A DNA stretch of 64,000 nucleotides from NCBI RefSeq assembly GCF_049680855.1, contig NZ_JBMPGS010000002.1:806001-870000 (forward strand). Reading direction: 5' to 3'. The position numbers were made by a program, and so were the translations under genes. This document shows, in pieces, positions 52,802 through 62,122 of the stretch; within the stretch, counting starts at the first letter, position 1, and each line of letters begins with the position of its first letter. Under the pieces are notes generated by a model. That model worked only from the letters and a program-made list of their open reading frames with translations. It did no database searches and had not been told where the DNA came from. Origin of the DNA: Salinimicrobium sp049680855 (GTDB taxonomy: Bacteria > Bacteroidota > Bacteroidia > Flavobacteriales > Flavobacteriaceae).

Positions 52802-53371
52802 ATGAAAAATTTACTTTTAACCCTAAGTTTGATACTATTCATAAATGCCAGTTCCGCCGGTCAGGGAATGCCGGTGTACGATAACACGAACTTTATCAGC
52901 CTGGTGAAGTCACTAGTTGAATCTGCCAAGCAAACCGCTCAACTCTTAAAAACTGCGGAATTTCTAAAACAGCAGAAAGAAAATCTTGAAAAGGTGAATT
53001 CTGTGGTGAAGCAACTGAAGGCAGTTCATGAAATAGGCCGAAACAATCAACGTCTTATTGGGGTAATGCAAAACGATCTAAGAGAAATCCTGGACTCGCC
53101 CTATATCAGACCGGAAGAAGTTATACGGATATCGGAATCTTTTAATGCCATTGTAGATAATTCTTTGGAAACAATGGATTTCATAGATGAAATCTTGTCC
53201 AGTGATTATCTAAAAATGAGTGACGGGGAGCGTACAGAAATGCTTCAGGAAAAGGAAATTCAGTCCAGGGAAATGGTTATGGAGATCAATATGAAAACCA
53301 ACCGCTATCGGAATATCATTTCTTTCAGAAAGATGCAGGATAAGATCAACAATCGTGAAACAAATTTTTAG
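52802..53371 (+). CDS. TraI-like conjugation protein (VirB5/TrbJ-type)
   Basis: A 189-residue exported protein with a signal peptide (to about SSAGQ) and an almost entirely helical mature region with coiled-coil heptads (AEFLKQQKENLEKVNSVVKQLKAV), resembling the TraI/TrbJ/VirB5 position between the VirB4 and VirB6 genes. It lies 4 bp after traG and 2 bp before traJ. Assignment rests on order plus fold pattern. Confidence 0.7.
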   Translation: MKNLLLTLSLILFINASSAGQGMPVYDNTNFISLVKSLVESAKQTAQLLKTAEFLKQQKENLEKVNSVVKQLKAVHEIGRNNQRLIGVMQNDLREILDSPYIRPEEVIRISESFNAIVDNSLETMDFIDEILSSDYLKMSDGERTEMLQEKEIQSREMVMEINMKTNRYRNIISFRKMQDKINNRETNF

Positions 53372-53373
53372 AG

Positions 53374-54216
53374 ATGAGTGTTATCATTCTTTTAGGAATT
53401 GGACTGGAATATGTAGATACTGTTTTCCAGACCATACAGAACAGTGAATTTTCACAGTACACCATAGTGGGAATGAAAACGCTGGCTGTGCTCTTTTTTC
53501 TTGTGAACATTCTTAAGAAATACAATGAAGGCATTGCCGATAAAGAAGGCTATACTTGGGGACTAAGCCCGGGGGAACTTGCAAAGAATTTTGCAGTTGT
53601 GCTACTGGTAATTTTCTCCACACAAATTTTAGGATTTTTTGATGAAATTTTAGTGGCCATTGAAGATCGCTATCGGGATACGGCTCCTGCCTTGCTACCC
53701 TTGCAAATGCAGGACATCCCCATTGAAGAAGATGTAAGCATAGTGGATGCTGCAAGAAAGGCCATGTCTTTGTTGTACGAATTTTTATTAACTCCCTTGT
53801 ATGGCTTTAAAATGATAGCTTTTATTCTAAGTCTTCTACTATGGATTTTGGACCTGTTCATCTATCCATTGTTCCTGGCTGAACGTTATTTTTTATTAGG
53901 GTTAATGCAGGCTTTTTTCCCTCTGGTCATTAGCCTGGCCGTGTTCGAGAAGTTTCGTTCCCTGGCGTATAACTTCTTCAAGTTGTATGCCGCAGTCTAT
54001 ATGCTCGTTCCGGCATTTTTCCTGGTAAACGTTTTTATTAATGCCATATACACGGAAATTAATACCAATTTTTGGACGAACCTTTTCGGTACTGACGTGG
54101 GTAGTGATTTTTTTGCCCCGGTAGTTGAACTGGGATCCATCGGGTTTATCTTTTTCCTGAAGTTTAAACTTTACAGGCGGGCAACTTCTTTTACACTAAG
54201 ACTTTTTACATCATGA
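53374..54216 (+). CDS. traJ: TraJ-like (VirB6/TrbL-type) membrane protein
   Basis: A 280-residue polytopic protein with about six hydrophobic helices (TLAVLFFLVNILK, NFAVVLLVIFSTQILGFF, MIAFILSLLLWILDLFIYPLFL, YMLVPAFFLVNVFIN) and conserved aromatic loops (FKMIAF). It fits the TraJ/VirB6 place in Bacteroidetes elements and would form the inner-membrane channel. Its stop overlaps the traK start by 4 bp. Confidence 0.85.
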   Translation: MSVIILLGIGLEYVDTVFQTIQNSEFSQYTIVGMKTLAVLFFLVNILKKYNEGIADKEGYTWGLSPGELAKNFAVVLLVIFSTQILGFFDEILVAIEDRYRDTAPALLPLQMQDIPIEEDVSIVDAARKAMSLLYEFLLTPLYGFKMIAFILSLLLWILDLFIYPLFLAERYFLLGLMQAFFPLVISLAVFEKFRSLAYNFFKLYAAVYMLVPAFFLVNVFINAIYTEINTNFWTNLFGTDVGSDFFAPVVELGSIGFIFFLKFKLYRRATSFTLRLFTS

Positions 54217-54827
54217 AAACACCTTATCAAAATATATATTCCGTGTTAAAGTTAAACAGGTTTGTAGTTATTGCTGTAGTTATTTGCGCATTCTCTTCGA
54301 GCATCTTTTCGGGATGGATAGCATTTTCAATCAATAAAAAAGCACTAAATAGTGCCTTTGCGGTTAATACAAACGGAGAGGTAATCCCGTTAAAACTGGT
54401 TTCCCAAAAAGAAAACTTCAAGGTGGAAGCACTGGCACATTTGGCGTTATTTCACAATTACTTCTATAACATCGATGCCAGCAATTATGAGAAAAATCTT
54501 GAAAAAGCACTTTGGCTGGGAAATAGCTCTGTCGATAATCTATACCGTCAGAAGAAAGCTGATGGTGTTTACAACAGATTAATTCAATATTCACTGGTTC
54601 AAAAGGTACTTAGTGTTAACTCTGAACTGGAGGAACAAGAAGAAAAGTACAGCTTTAAAACCACAACAATTTTTGAGATCAACCGCGGATCTGTAATTGA
54701 CACTTATGAGCTGGTTTCCACAGGAAACCTGATCACTGTAGATCGAAATTTCCCAAACAACCCACACGGGTTGCTTATCACAAACTACTTTGAAAACACT
54801 TTAAAGAAACTAGATAATGAAAATTAA
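54213..54827 (+). CDS. traK: TraK (VirB8-type) conjugation protein
   Basis: A 204-residue bitopic protein: short cytoplasmic N-terminus, one membrane helix (FVVIAVVICAFSSSIFSGWIAF), then a periplasmic domain with the VirB8-like NTF2 fold pattern (LAHLALFHNYFYNIDASNYEKNLEKALWLG). It overlaps traJ by 4 bp and traM by 11 bp. Confidence 0.87.
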   Translation: MKTPYQNIYSVLKLNRFVVIAVVICAFSSSIFSGWIAFSINKKALNSAFAVNTNGEVIPLKLVSQKENFKVEALAHLALFHNYFYNIDASNYEKNLEKALWLGNSSVDNLYRQKKADGVYNRLIQYSLVQKVLSVNSELEEQEEKYSFKTTTIFEINRGSVIDTYELVSTGNLITVDRNFPNNPHGLLITNYFENTLKKLDNEN

Positions 54828-55746
54828 GAAGAATAAAATAGTGTTTGGGACTGTAATCGCAGTAATATTCATATTTCTAATTTCCTATTCGCTTATGATT
54901 CTTGGCGATGACAAAAGTGAAAGCCAAAATTTGAAACAAACCTTGGTGCCTGAACTAGAACAGGAATCGAAGGAATACGATTCCAAACTAGATGCCATAA
55001 ATGATTTGAGGGAAGTGCGGGAAACCAACGCTCCCAGTATCTACGATGAGAAGCTGATAGATTCCCTGGGTTTTTATGACACAGATTTAACCGAAAAGGA
55101 AAAGGAAAGGATTGTTGACAGTATCTATGAATCCGGACGTATAAAATATTCAGAAAGAATACACCAGGAATTCAGTCCAGAACAAAAATTAGATACCCCC
55201 ACTCCTCGAGTGGCAAGTGAGGAGACAGAGCAAGAGCAGAAAATCGAGGCCAAAGAGATGGGATTGGAGCATCAACTGTTCTTTGCCTCCTCCCCTACTT
55301 CAGATAGTAAGCTTATTGCTGCGGATATCCCTTCGGTTGTATATGCTGTGGTGGATGGAAACCAGGTCGTAAAAGCCAATTCCAGACTCCGGATGCGCTT
55401 GACATCCACTGCAAAGATCAATGATCAATGGATTCCCAAAAATACTGTTGTCTATGGTTTTATTAGTTTTCAGCCGAACAGGACACTGGTCGAAGTTGAA
55501 AATATAGACCATCATCCGGTAAACCTGAAGGCGTTCGACCTCCAGGATGGCAGCGAAGGTATTTACGTGGAAAACAGTTTCCGCGCCGAGGCAACCAGTG
55601 AAGTCCTGGATGATATTATTCAGGAAATAAACATTCCAAGTGTGCCACAAATTAGTGGAATAACCAAGGTACTTAGGCGCAACAACCGGAACGTAAAAGT
55701 AACCGTACTCAATGATTACAAACTCATTTTAAAACCAGGTTTATGA
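54817..55746 (+). CDS. traM: TraM (VirB10-type) conjugation protein
   Basis: A 309-residue protein with a single N-terminal membrane helix (VFGTVIAVIFIFLISYSLMIL), a Glu/Gln-rich periplasmic spacer (~30-150), and a C-terminal beta-rich domain (VVYAVVDGNQVVKANSRLRMRLTSTAKI, YGFISFQPNRTLVEVENI) as in TraM/VirB10 proteins that span to the outer-membrane ring. It overlaps traN by 4 bp. Confidence 0.87.
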   Translation: MKIKKNKIVFGTVIAVIFIFLISYSLMILGDDKSESQNLKQTLVPELEQESKEYDSKLDAINDLREVRETNAPSIYDEKLIDSLGFYDTDLTEKEKERIVDSIYESGRIKYSERIHQEFSPEQKLDTPTPRVASEETEQEQKIEAKEMGLEHQLFFASSPTSDSKLIAADIPSVVYAVVDGNQVVKANSRLRMRLTSTAKINDQWIPKNTVVYGFISFQPNRTLVEVENIDHHPVNLKAFDLQDGSEGIYVENSFRAEATSEVLDDIIQEINIPSVPQISGITKVLRRNNRNVKVTVLNDYKLILKPGL

Positions 55747-56582
55747 AAACAAATGTATTATTTCTATTGTTCCTCACCGCTTGTGCATTTCACCCCAGTT
55801 TGGCACAAGAAAGAAAAATCCTCGACACCATTTTTGCAAATGACCAAAAGAATGTGGCTCTGTTCTTTCCGAAACCTATAAGGCAGGGAATAACAGGTTC
55901 TGACAATTTTGTTTTTACATATAACCGGGAAGCGGAACAGCATTTTGGACTCTTACAGGCCAAACCCGGAAAAGAAAGTAATCTTCTGGTAATCAACTCA
56001 AACGGCTCTATTTTTTCTTATATTTTAAAATATAAGGAACACCTTGATCAGCTGAATTATTTTGTTTTAAAATCTGACACCATAGGCAATGAAAAACCTG
56101 AGGTCATCGGTGAATCGCGGGTAAACAAGGAAGAGCCTAAAGAAAGCGACAAAACCTACTACTACGACAAACTTTGCTCCTTTCTGGTTGAACGCAAACA
56201 GAAAATAGGGGGGCTAAAAAAACGGAATCAGGATATCGTCTTAACTGTTGAAAATATTGTATTTGATAAAGAAGAACTGTATTTCGTTATCCATATAGAA
56301 AATAAATCATCCCTGGATTATGATTTAAATTTTCTGAATGTGGGAATTGAGACTAGGCAAAAAGGTAAAAAGAAATCTTCTCAGACCAATTATCAAGAAC
56401 CAATATTTACATATGGTCTGCCCACTAGAGTCAAAGAAGGTGAAACAGAAAAACTGGTGTACGTGCTACCAAAATTTTCTTTGGGAGATGACCGTAGGGT
56501 AGTACTGGAACTGAATGAAAAAAATGGCGGGAGAAATATTAAATTAAAAGTACCACATAAACATATCAATAATCCTAATTAA
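55743..56582 (+). CDS. traN: TraN (VirB9-type, DUF4138) conjugation protein
   Basis: A 279-residue exported protein: signal-type leader (LLFLTACAFHPSLAQ), then an N-terminal beta domain that begins KNVALFFPKPIRQGITGSDNF, typical of TraN/DUF4138, and a C-terminal Ig-like domain (LTVENIVFDKEELYFVIHIENKSSLDYDL). It forms part of the outer-membrane complex with TraM. The lipoprotein gene follows after 8 bp. Confidence 0.87.
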   Translation: MKTNVLFLLFLTACAFHPSLAQERKILDTIFANDQKNVALFFPKPIRQGITGSDNFVFTYNREAEQHFGLLQAKPGKESNLLVINSNGSIFSYILKYKEHLDQLNYFVLKSDTIGNEKPEVIGESRVNKEEPKESDKTYYYDKLCSFLVERKQKIGGLKKRNQDIVLTVENIVFDKEELYFVIHIENKSSLDYDLNFLNVGIETRQKGKKKSSQTNYQEPIFTYGLPTRVKEGETEKLVYVLPKFSLGDDRRVVLELNEKNGGRNIKLKVPHKHINNPN

Positions 56583-56590
56583 AAAGCGTC

Positions 56591-56953
56591 ATGAAAAGAA
56601 TCCTCCTTTATTCTGTCATTCTAGCTTTGGTAGGTTGTAATGAAAAGAAAATGGCCCACACAGAGACCGCTAAAATTGTTGCAGAAAGTTTCTACTACAA
56701 GGACAATGCTACCCTGAAAAAACATACCACCACCGAAAGTTATGCCATTTTATCAAGCCTCCAGGATTTATTTGCTGAAGATGAAAAATCCGAAATTAAC
56801 TTTGAAGTCATTGAGGATACCATTAATAGTGACGTAGCCTGGGTGCGCTATTCTACTTCGTTCGAAGAAAAACCGAGTATTTTCAAGTTAGTTAAAGAAG
56901 ATGGGCAGTGGAAGGTAACAGAGCAGAAACCGCGGGAGGAAGAACCATTTTAA
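56591..56953 (+). CDS. Small lipoprotein, DUF4878-like
   Basis: A 120-residue protein with a lipobox (LALVGC, Cys16) and an NTF2-like pattern: ETAKIVAESFYYKDNATLKKHTTTESYAI, then VAWVRYSTSF and FKLVKEDGQWKVTEQK at the end, as in DUF4878-type lipoproteins. In conjugative elements such lipoproteins may act in surface exclusion or in the outer-membrane complex. It ends the tra operon, 62 bp before the cargo pair. Confidence 0.72.
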   Translation: MKRILLYSVILALVGCNEKKMAHTETAKIVAESFYYKDNATLKKHTTTESYAILSSLQDLFAEDEKSEINFEVIEDTINSDVAWVRYSTSFEEKPSIFKLVKEDGQWKVTEQKPREEEPF

Positions 56954-57014
56954 TTTAACATTTTGCTATCCGATTTTCGAGTGCTGTGATTTTAAATTAC
57001 ATTAGTGGCCCTAA

Positions 57015-58061
57015 ATGATAGAAACCCTCCACTTTATGGAATTAGAAATCCGACAAATTGCCATACATTATTTAGAAAAAGAAGCTAAAAAAACGATGGC
57101 TGATATTGATTACTCCGACCAGCCGTTGGAAAAAAATGAATTTGCTTTAAATCTTATTGAACAAGTCCATAAGGCAGTAAATATCAGTCCAAGCTTAAAA
57201 AATGCATCCTTTAAAGAAGATGAAGAAAATAAATTTACCCTTACACTAAAGGATTATATAGAAAATCCATCAGATGATAATTTTTCCTCATTTACACATT
57301 CTTTAGATATATTGAGAGAAAAGGTTGCCAAAGAACCTTTTGCGGTAGGGGGATATTATCTCTTCGCGGATTATACTATTCAAAAAGTCAGATATCTTTC
57401 AGTAATACTGCTTAGAAAAAAATCCGGGATAAACATTATTAAAAAGGAAGGGGCTTACGTTTTAGATAGTACTGAAAACATAAATATTGAGAAAATAGCG
57501 ATGGGAGTGAGGCTTAACTTCAGTATCTACAATTCCCAATCAGATGATCGCAATTATTTAGCTTTAATAACCACTCAACAAGACGGGGAAGTGTCAGGTT
57601 ATTTTAAAGATTGGGTACTTGCAGCAGGCTTAATTAAGAATTCTGTAAATACTGAAAACATGATTAAGCTAATTAAAACAATTCCTTTACCAGTGGACGA
57701 AGAGGGCAAAGAACTTTTTAGTCGCGGAGAATTCAATAAAGCTATATTTGAGCAGGTAAACAATAGAAAAGATAAGCGTGTTAATTTATTTGAACTAGGG
57801 GCTACTTTCTATGGCGAAGAAAACAGAAATTCTCTTCGAGATTTTGCCGATTCTAACGGGATAACTATAGATTCTGAATTCAAAAGAGACGCACCGAAAT
57901 GGAAATCGTTGATTTCCATAAAGGCATCAGTTCCAGGAATTAATATAAATGTTGACTTTGATCAATTTGGGCAACATGGAGTGCAAATCAAAAATGGTAA
58001 GGTGATTATAAATTCCGAAGAACTGGCTAACTCTATGCAGGAGCAATATGATCAATACTAA
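57015..58061 (+). CDS. NA37/YejK-like nucleoid-associated protein
   Basis: A 348-residue soluble protein resembling the 37-kDa nucleoid-associated family (NdpA/YejK): the N-terminal ~115 residues with FAVGGYYLFADYTIQKVRYLSVILLRKKSG, then the conserved segment IEKIAMGVRLNFSIYNS...RNYLALITTQQDGEVSGYFKDWVLA, and a C-terminal region that ends with a beta-hairpin (VQIKNGKVIINSEEL). NA37 proteins bind DNA and occur in accessory islands. ATG at 57036 is an alternative start. It overlaps the membrane-protein gene by 14 bp. Composition is more AT-rich than the tra genes (21 of 60 G/C in row 57481). Confidence 0.7.
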   Translation: MIETLHFMELEIRQIAIHYLEKEAKKTMADIDYSDQPLEKNEFALNLIEQVHKAVNISPSLKNASFKEDEENKFTLTLKDYIENPSDDNFSSFTHSLDILREKVAKEPFAVGGYYLFADYTIQKVRYLSVILLRKKSGINIIKKEGAYVLDSTENINIEKIAMGVRLNFSIYNSQSDDRNYLALITTQQDGEVSGYFKDWVLAAGLIKNSVNTENMIKLIKTIPLPVDEEGKELFSRGEFNKAIFEQVNNRKDKRVNLFELGATFYGEENRNSLRDFADSNGITIDSEFKRDAPKWKSLISIKASVPGININVDFDQFGQHGVQIKNGKVIINSEELANSMQEQYDQY

Positions 58062-59250
58062 GACCGGAAATAAAAATATTGATACATTTTTAGAATGTTA
58101 TAATAAGAACCTTAAATCTGGTTCACCTAGATATGATGGTAGTAGATTGATACTAAATATTAAGTCTGATTTTCAGGAAGCAAAATCAAATATTGAAAAT
58201 GTTTTTTATGAGGTGAACACGCTGGTGGCAGGTTCAATTGAAATTAAGTTATCTTCTTGTAAAATTACCAATGTCAGCTTTTTTTTTGGCACGAATGATT
58301 TTTTTCAAAAATATGACCGCATAAAAAAGAACTTCATTCTTCAAAATATAATTATATTAAATAGTAGCGGACATCATATCCTGAAGAAAGAATATGACAC
58401 CTATGACGAAGGCAATGCTGTCATTTACAATATTCATGAGTATCATCAAATTTTAGACTACTTCTTACGTACCCCGGAATTTACTCCATATAAGAGCGAT
58501 ACAGATAATCAATTTACCCTGATAAGTAAAACCCACGGCGTATTTAATGTAGGGTACAACTTGCCTGATGTTACTTTCTTTCAGAACGTGAATCTAAACG
58601 GCTTATTCAGCCGATTCCAAGAACAATTTGAAAAGAAAGAATTTATACAATTTTTTAAGGAGATTGTAATAGCAGGAGTACATAATACTCCTGAAGAAAA
58701 TCGATATAATGAAATTATCAGAGAACATAATAGTCTTCTGAATCTCGCTAAAAGAGATTATGAAACCTACGTCTCAAATTTTGCTTTTGATAAAATCAAA
58801 TCAGAATTTAAAGAAGAGAGAGGGAAATATTTTGAAACTATCGATCGAAATATAGATTCGATTGGTAAGCAAGTAATATCATTCCCTCTTACGTTTGGGG
58901 CGACCGTATTCGCAAGTTATAAGGTAAAGGATCAACCTGAATTTCTAATTCTCATACTTGCGGCATATTTACTCTATACGATTATAGCTTTTCTAATCCT
59001 AAGAATGACCGCTTATAATGTAAAATGCCTTCGTAAAGACGTTAACGACGAAGAACTAACGATTCAAAAATCTTATGGAGTAATTTATGAGGGGTTCAAA
59101 TCAGATTTTAAAAAAATCAAGCATAAAATATTAAACCTTCGGTTTATCATTGGTGTGTTATACTTTGTACTCATAATGTTATTACTCCTTTTTACAATTT
59201 TCACTTTTTATTATATCGATATAGATTATTTATCCTATTTAATGGAATGA
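58048..59250 (+). CDS. Unknown membrane protein, partner of the NA37-like gene
   Basis: A 400-residue protein. Residues 1-~280 are soluble, with a long helical stretch (~210-280, EENRYNEIIREHNSLLNLAKRDYE) and no recognised domain. The C-terminal third has two or three membrane helices: VISFPLTFGATVFASY, EFLILILAAYLLYTIIAFLIL and FIIGVLYFVLIMLLLLFTIF. Soluble sensor plus C-terminal membrane helices is a layout shared with several abortive-defence effectors, but this is analogy only. It is translationally coupled to the NA37-like gene. Sampled rows at 58141 and 58321 have 14 and 13 G/C in 60. Confidence 0.7.
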   Translation: MINTKTGNKNIDTFLECYNKNLKSGSPRYDGSRLILNIKSDFQEAKSNIENVFYEVNTLVAGSIEIKLSSCKITNVSFFFGTNDFFQKYDRIKKNFILQNIIILNSSGHHILKKEYDTYDEGNAVIYNIHEYHQILDYFLRTPEFTPYKSDTDNQFTLISKTHGVFNVGYNLPDVTFFQNVNLNGLFSRFQEQFEKKEFIQFFKEIVIAGVHNTPEENRYNEIIREHNSLLNLAKRDYETYVSNFAFDKIKSEFKEERGKYFETIDRNIDSIGKQVISFPLTFGATVFASYKVKDQPEFLILILAAYLLYTIIAFLILRMTAYNVKCLRKDVNDEELTIQKSYGVIYEGFKSDFKKIKHKILNLRFIIGVLYFVLIMLLLLFTIFTFYYIDIDYLSYLME

Positions 59251-59295
59251 GATCGGTCAATTTAAGCACAGTCAAACTACAATTTAAAGACTCGT

Positions 59296-59487
59296 TTACA
59301 CCGCTCTATTTTTCTTAAAATTTTCCACTTGTTCAAAGATTTCCTCACAAATCTTATCTCGTTCTACCGGTGGATAACCATGTTGATCAGGCAATAAAAT
59401 AAGTCCGAATTTAGGGCCTATTCCATGTCTTTTCTTTTGCTCCAGTCCGGGAATTTTGGAAGAAGGAACCTTTGGGCAAGTCTTCAT
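59296..59487 (-). CDS. Small hypothetical protein coupled to the coupling-protein gene
   Basis: A 63-residue basic protein (KTCPKVPSSKIPGLEQKKRHGIGPKFGLILL) ending in a charged helix (RDKICEEIFEQVENFKKNRA). The start ATG overlaps the VirD4-type gene stop by 4 bp, which supports a real gene. The family is unknown. Confidence 0.55.
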   Translation of the reverse strand: MKTCPKVPSSKIPGLEQKKRHGIGPKFGLILLPDQHGYPPVERDKICEEIFEQVENFKKNRAV

Positions 59488-61067
59488 TTACCAAAAATAG
59501 ACTTTGCTTCAGAATAAATTCTATCAAAATTCTCCTTTAGTTCAGCCTGCGAAAATATTCTATATTTCTCAGGAAGCTGTCTTGAAATATTAGGAAGTTT
59601 GAACTGGACCTTTTTATCCTCCCCATCCGCATAGGTAATAAACTCTCCCTGCTTTAAACGAAAAAAGGCATCTGCCCTTATTTTAGGAATTTCCCGTTCC
59701 CCGGTAGTAATACGGGTATCAAAATCAAGGCTGTATCCTCGGTTGATACTGGTAGTTTCTTTTTTCACTATTTCGAAGAAGCGTTCATAATATTTAGCCG
59801 TGTCTGGATCATTCACCTTCCCGAAAAATTGATAGGAAAGGTTACTTAAAATCGCTTTACTCGCTTTATCACCATACATCATATCGTTTTGAATCTTGTC
59901 CTGCATTACGTAAATGGTCGCTATATCGTAACTTCTCAAGGTAGCCGGAATGCGATGCATATTTAATAACCGAATGGTTGGTGCTTCTTCCATCAACAAG
60001 AAAGACGGCTTAGAATTGCGCACACTCATTTGTTTAATAACCATATGGATAATCGCGGCAATAACAGGAGAATAGGAGGTTTCAAATTTAGGATTGTTCA
60101 CGACTGAGATCACAGCAGGATTTTCCGGATTATTGATATTTAATGGCACTTCATCTGCAGACAGGGCCATAAAAATATTTTGAGTGCTTATGCGTTTCAG
60201 AGCATTGGCCAGAGTACTTTTCACTCCAGCAGTCTGTCTTTCAGAATCTTTGCCGCTAATAAACGCATCTGCCATTGCCCTGGATGTCGTGTTGGTCTCT
60301 AAAAATTTTATCAGACTATCGGTATCCAAAAATTGGTAAATAGCGATTAAATGGGGTAAAGTGCAAAAGTTAGGATAGGATGTTTTCAGTTTCCAAATCA
60401 ATCCACCAATCAATCCTTCTGCTGCATCATTAAAAAATTTAGAGGTTCCTGTAGTTCCCGATTCCCGCTGTTCCAGAAGATTTTCAATAAGTACTCTCGA
60501 AATCTCATTCACACTCTCTTCGTTTTCAAGATACCGGGGTGCAATGGGATTGACCCTATGAATAATTTTGTCAAAGGAGATAATATGAAAAGGAATATCC
60601 GGATTTTTAAATAGCGGGTAGGCTATTTCGGTAAGTTCAAAATCTTTGTAGTCGTGAATAACCCCACAGAAGTTATGTTCCTGGAAATGTTTTAAAAATC
60701 CATAAACTACGCTTTCAGTCTTTCCACTTCCAGCAGATCCGATGATAGATGCTCCCCGTTTAATGTTTTCAATTCTAAAAGTTTTTTTATCTGTTTTAAA
60801 GGTTACCCGATATTTTTCAGAGATGGTTTGCATTAAATCCGGTTTATGCAGAAAAACGTAAAATACCGTATTGACCAACAATAAAGGACAGCCTAAATAA
60901 AGTAATGCTTTTATCGCATTATGAGGATAAAACGTAAAGGCTAGTATTCCAAAGAGCAGCATGATGTTTATCAAAAAGGCATATTTTGATAACCGATACA
61001 GTGCGTAAAATACTGAAATTGTCAAAACGATCATTAAAAGTATGTGTAGTGGATTAGCTAGTTGCAT
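59484..61067 (-). CDS. VirD4/TraG-type conjugative coupling ATPase
   Basis: A 527-residue coupling protein with two N-terminal membrane helices (~7-50 and ~52-73), Walker A GSAGSGKTES (110-119), Walker B FLLMEEAP, and the TraM-recognition-like region after it (YDIATIYVMQDKIQNDMMYGDKA). It delivers the relaxase-DNA complex to the secretion channel. It is on the opposite strand to the tra operon and next to the relaxase (13 bp), as expected for a mobilisation operon. Confidence 0.9.
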   Translation of the reverse strand: MQLANPLHILLMIVLTISVFYALYRLSKYAFLINIMLLFGILAFTFYPHNAIKALLYLGCPLLLVNTVFYVFLHKPDLMQTISEKYRVTFKTDKKTFRIENIKRGASIIGSAGSGKTESVVYGFLKHFQEHNFCGVIHDYKDFELTEIAYPLFKNPDIPFHIISFDKIIHRVNPIAPRYLENEESVNEISRVLIENLLEQRESGTTGTSKFFNDAAEGLIGGLIWKLKTSYPNFCTLPHLIAIYQFLDTDSLIKFLETNTTSRAMADAFISGKDSERQTAGVKSTLANALKRISTQNIFMALSADEVPLNINNPENPAVISVVNNPKFETSYSPVIAAIIHMVIKQMSVRNSKPSFLLMEEAPTIRLLNMHRIPATLRSYDIATIYVMQDKIQNDMMYGDKASKAILSNLSYQFFGKVNDPDTAKYYERFFEIVKKETTSINRGYSLDFDTRITTGEREIPKIRADAFFRLKQGEFITYADGEDKKVQFKLPNISRQLPEKYRIFSQAELKENFDRIYSEAKSIFGK

Positions 61068-61080
61068 TAGACTTTTCCCT

Positions 61081-62112
61081 TTAGATACCTATTGAACTTG
61101 ATTTTATAGCGATGTCCACACCACGTCTTAAGCGATTAAATACTTTCATTGCCAGTTGTGCCTGTGTAACCGGAATACTTGGTAACATTGGAACATCACT
61201 TTCTTTCATTATTCTAAAGGCAATCGCTCTTTCACTGGTCGGCAATTTCATAAGCGAAGCAAAATAGATTTCAGGATTTCTGATAAAATCCTTGCGAGCC
61301 TGATAGGTTTCGGCAAAGTTTCTTTGGTAGCCAAAAGTTCTGTCAAAGGTCTTTTCTGCCCGGTCAAAAAACTTATCCCGGTCGAAGCCCCGTTTTATGT
61401 TCTTACCGTGCATCTCGACTTCCGAGGCCTTATGTTTGCTCCCGGGTGAAAGGCTAAAGGTATTGGATACGTCTTTTCTGCTTACGATGATATGGATATG
61501 GCTTTGATTTCCTGCCTTTGGCATCCCCTGGACAATTCGCTTCCCGTCTTGTTGCTGCGGAGCCTCCTTTTCCAATCGGTCAATTTTATTCTGCAATAGT
61601 TTAATATTGCCTTCAGCTCGCCCCTCTTTAACGTTTCTGATTTCAGTTTTGAGCTGCAATATTTTGGTAGCAAAGGGTTGGTTTTCCCTAATCTGCCAAT
61701 CCGTTCCCTTAAAAGTTCGTTGGTGTTCTATTTTGGCGTAATATTTTATATCATCGATGTTAATCGGTCTTCCGTTGATTTCCCGATTGAAGGATGCCAC
61801 ATAGTCCTTCATCAGTTCACGGGTGTATCTCTTTAGATCCTCGCTGTTATTCTGTAACCGGTTCAGTTCATATTTGGAAGGACTGACCGTAATCGAATAG
61901 AATTTCGGCTCGGTCTTTTTAAGCTTGGCACCATTTCCATCAATTTCCTTTACAACTTCATCCGCTGATATTCCCTCATCATATTGATTGAAAAAATGTT
62001 CCATAGCTCCCTGTTCCAAGCCCTGGTTTTCTTTCTCCAGATAGCCCACAAAATCCGCTGAACTTTGTGAGTAATTGTTCCCTAATTTTTGGGGTGTGAT
62101 GGTGATGTACAT
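61081..62112 (-). CDS. mobB: MobB relaxase (DUF5712-type)
   Basis: A 343-residue relaxase. The three-His metal site appears as H130 (KIEHQR) and H205-x-H207 (QSHIHIIV), and the N-terminal ITPQKLGNNYSQS with Y3 and Y14 holds candidate catalytic tyrosines. A Lys/Arg-rich C-terminal region (RKDFIRNPEIYF) binds DNA. It nicks oriT and pilots the strand. The gene is 10 bp downstream of bfmA and 13 bp upstream of the coupling gene. Confidence 0.85.
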   Translation of the reverse strand: MYITITPQKLGNNYSQSSADFVGYLEKENQGLEQGAMEHFFNQYDEGISADEVVKEIDGNGAKLKKTEPKFYSITVSPSKYELNRLQNNSEDLKRYTRELMKDYVASFNREINGRPINIDDIKYYAKIEHQRTFKGTDWQIRENQPFATKILQLKTEIRNVKEGRAEGNIKLLQNKIDRLEKEAPQQQDGKRIVQGMPKAGNQSHIHIIVSRKDVSNTFSLSPGSKHKASEVEMHGKNIKRGFDRDKFFDRAEKTFDRTFGYQRNFAETYQARKDFIRNPEIYFASLMKLPTSERAIAFRIMKESDVPMLPSIPVTQAQLAMKVFNRLRRGVDIAIKSSSIGI

Positions 62113-62122
62113 AGCTCAAAAA

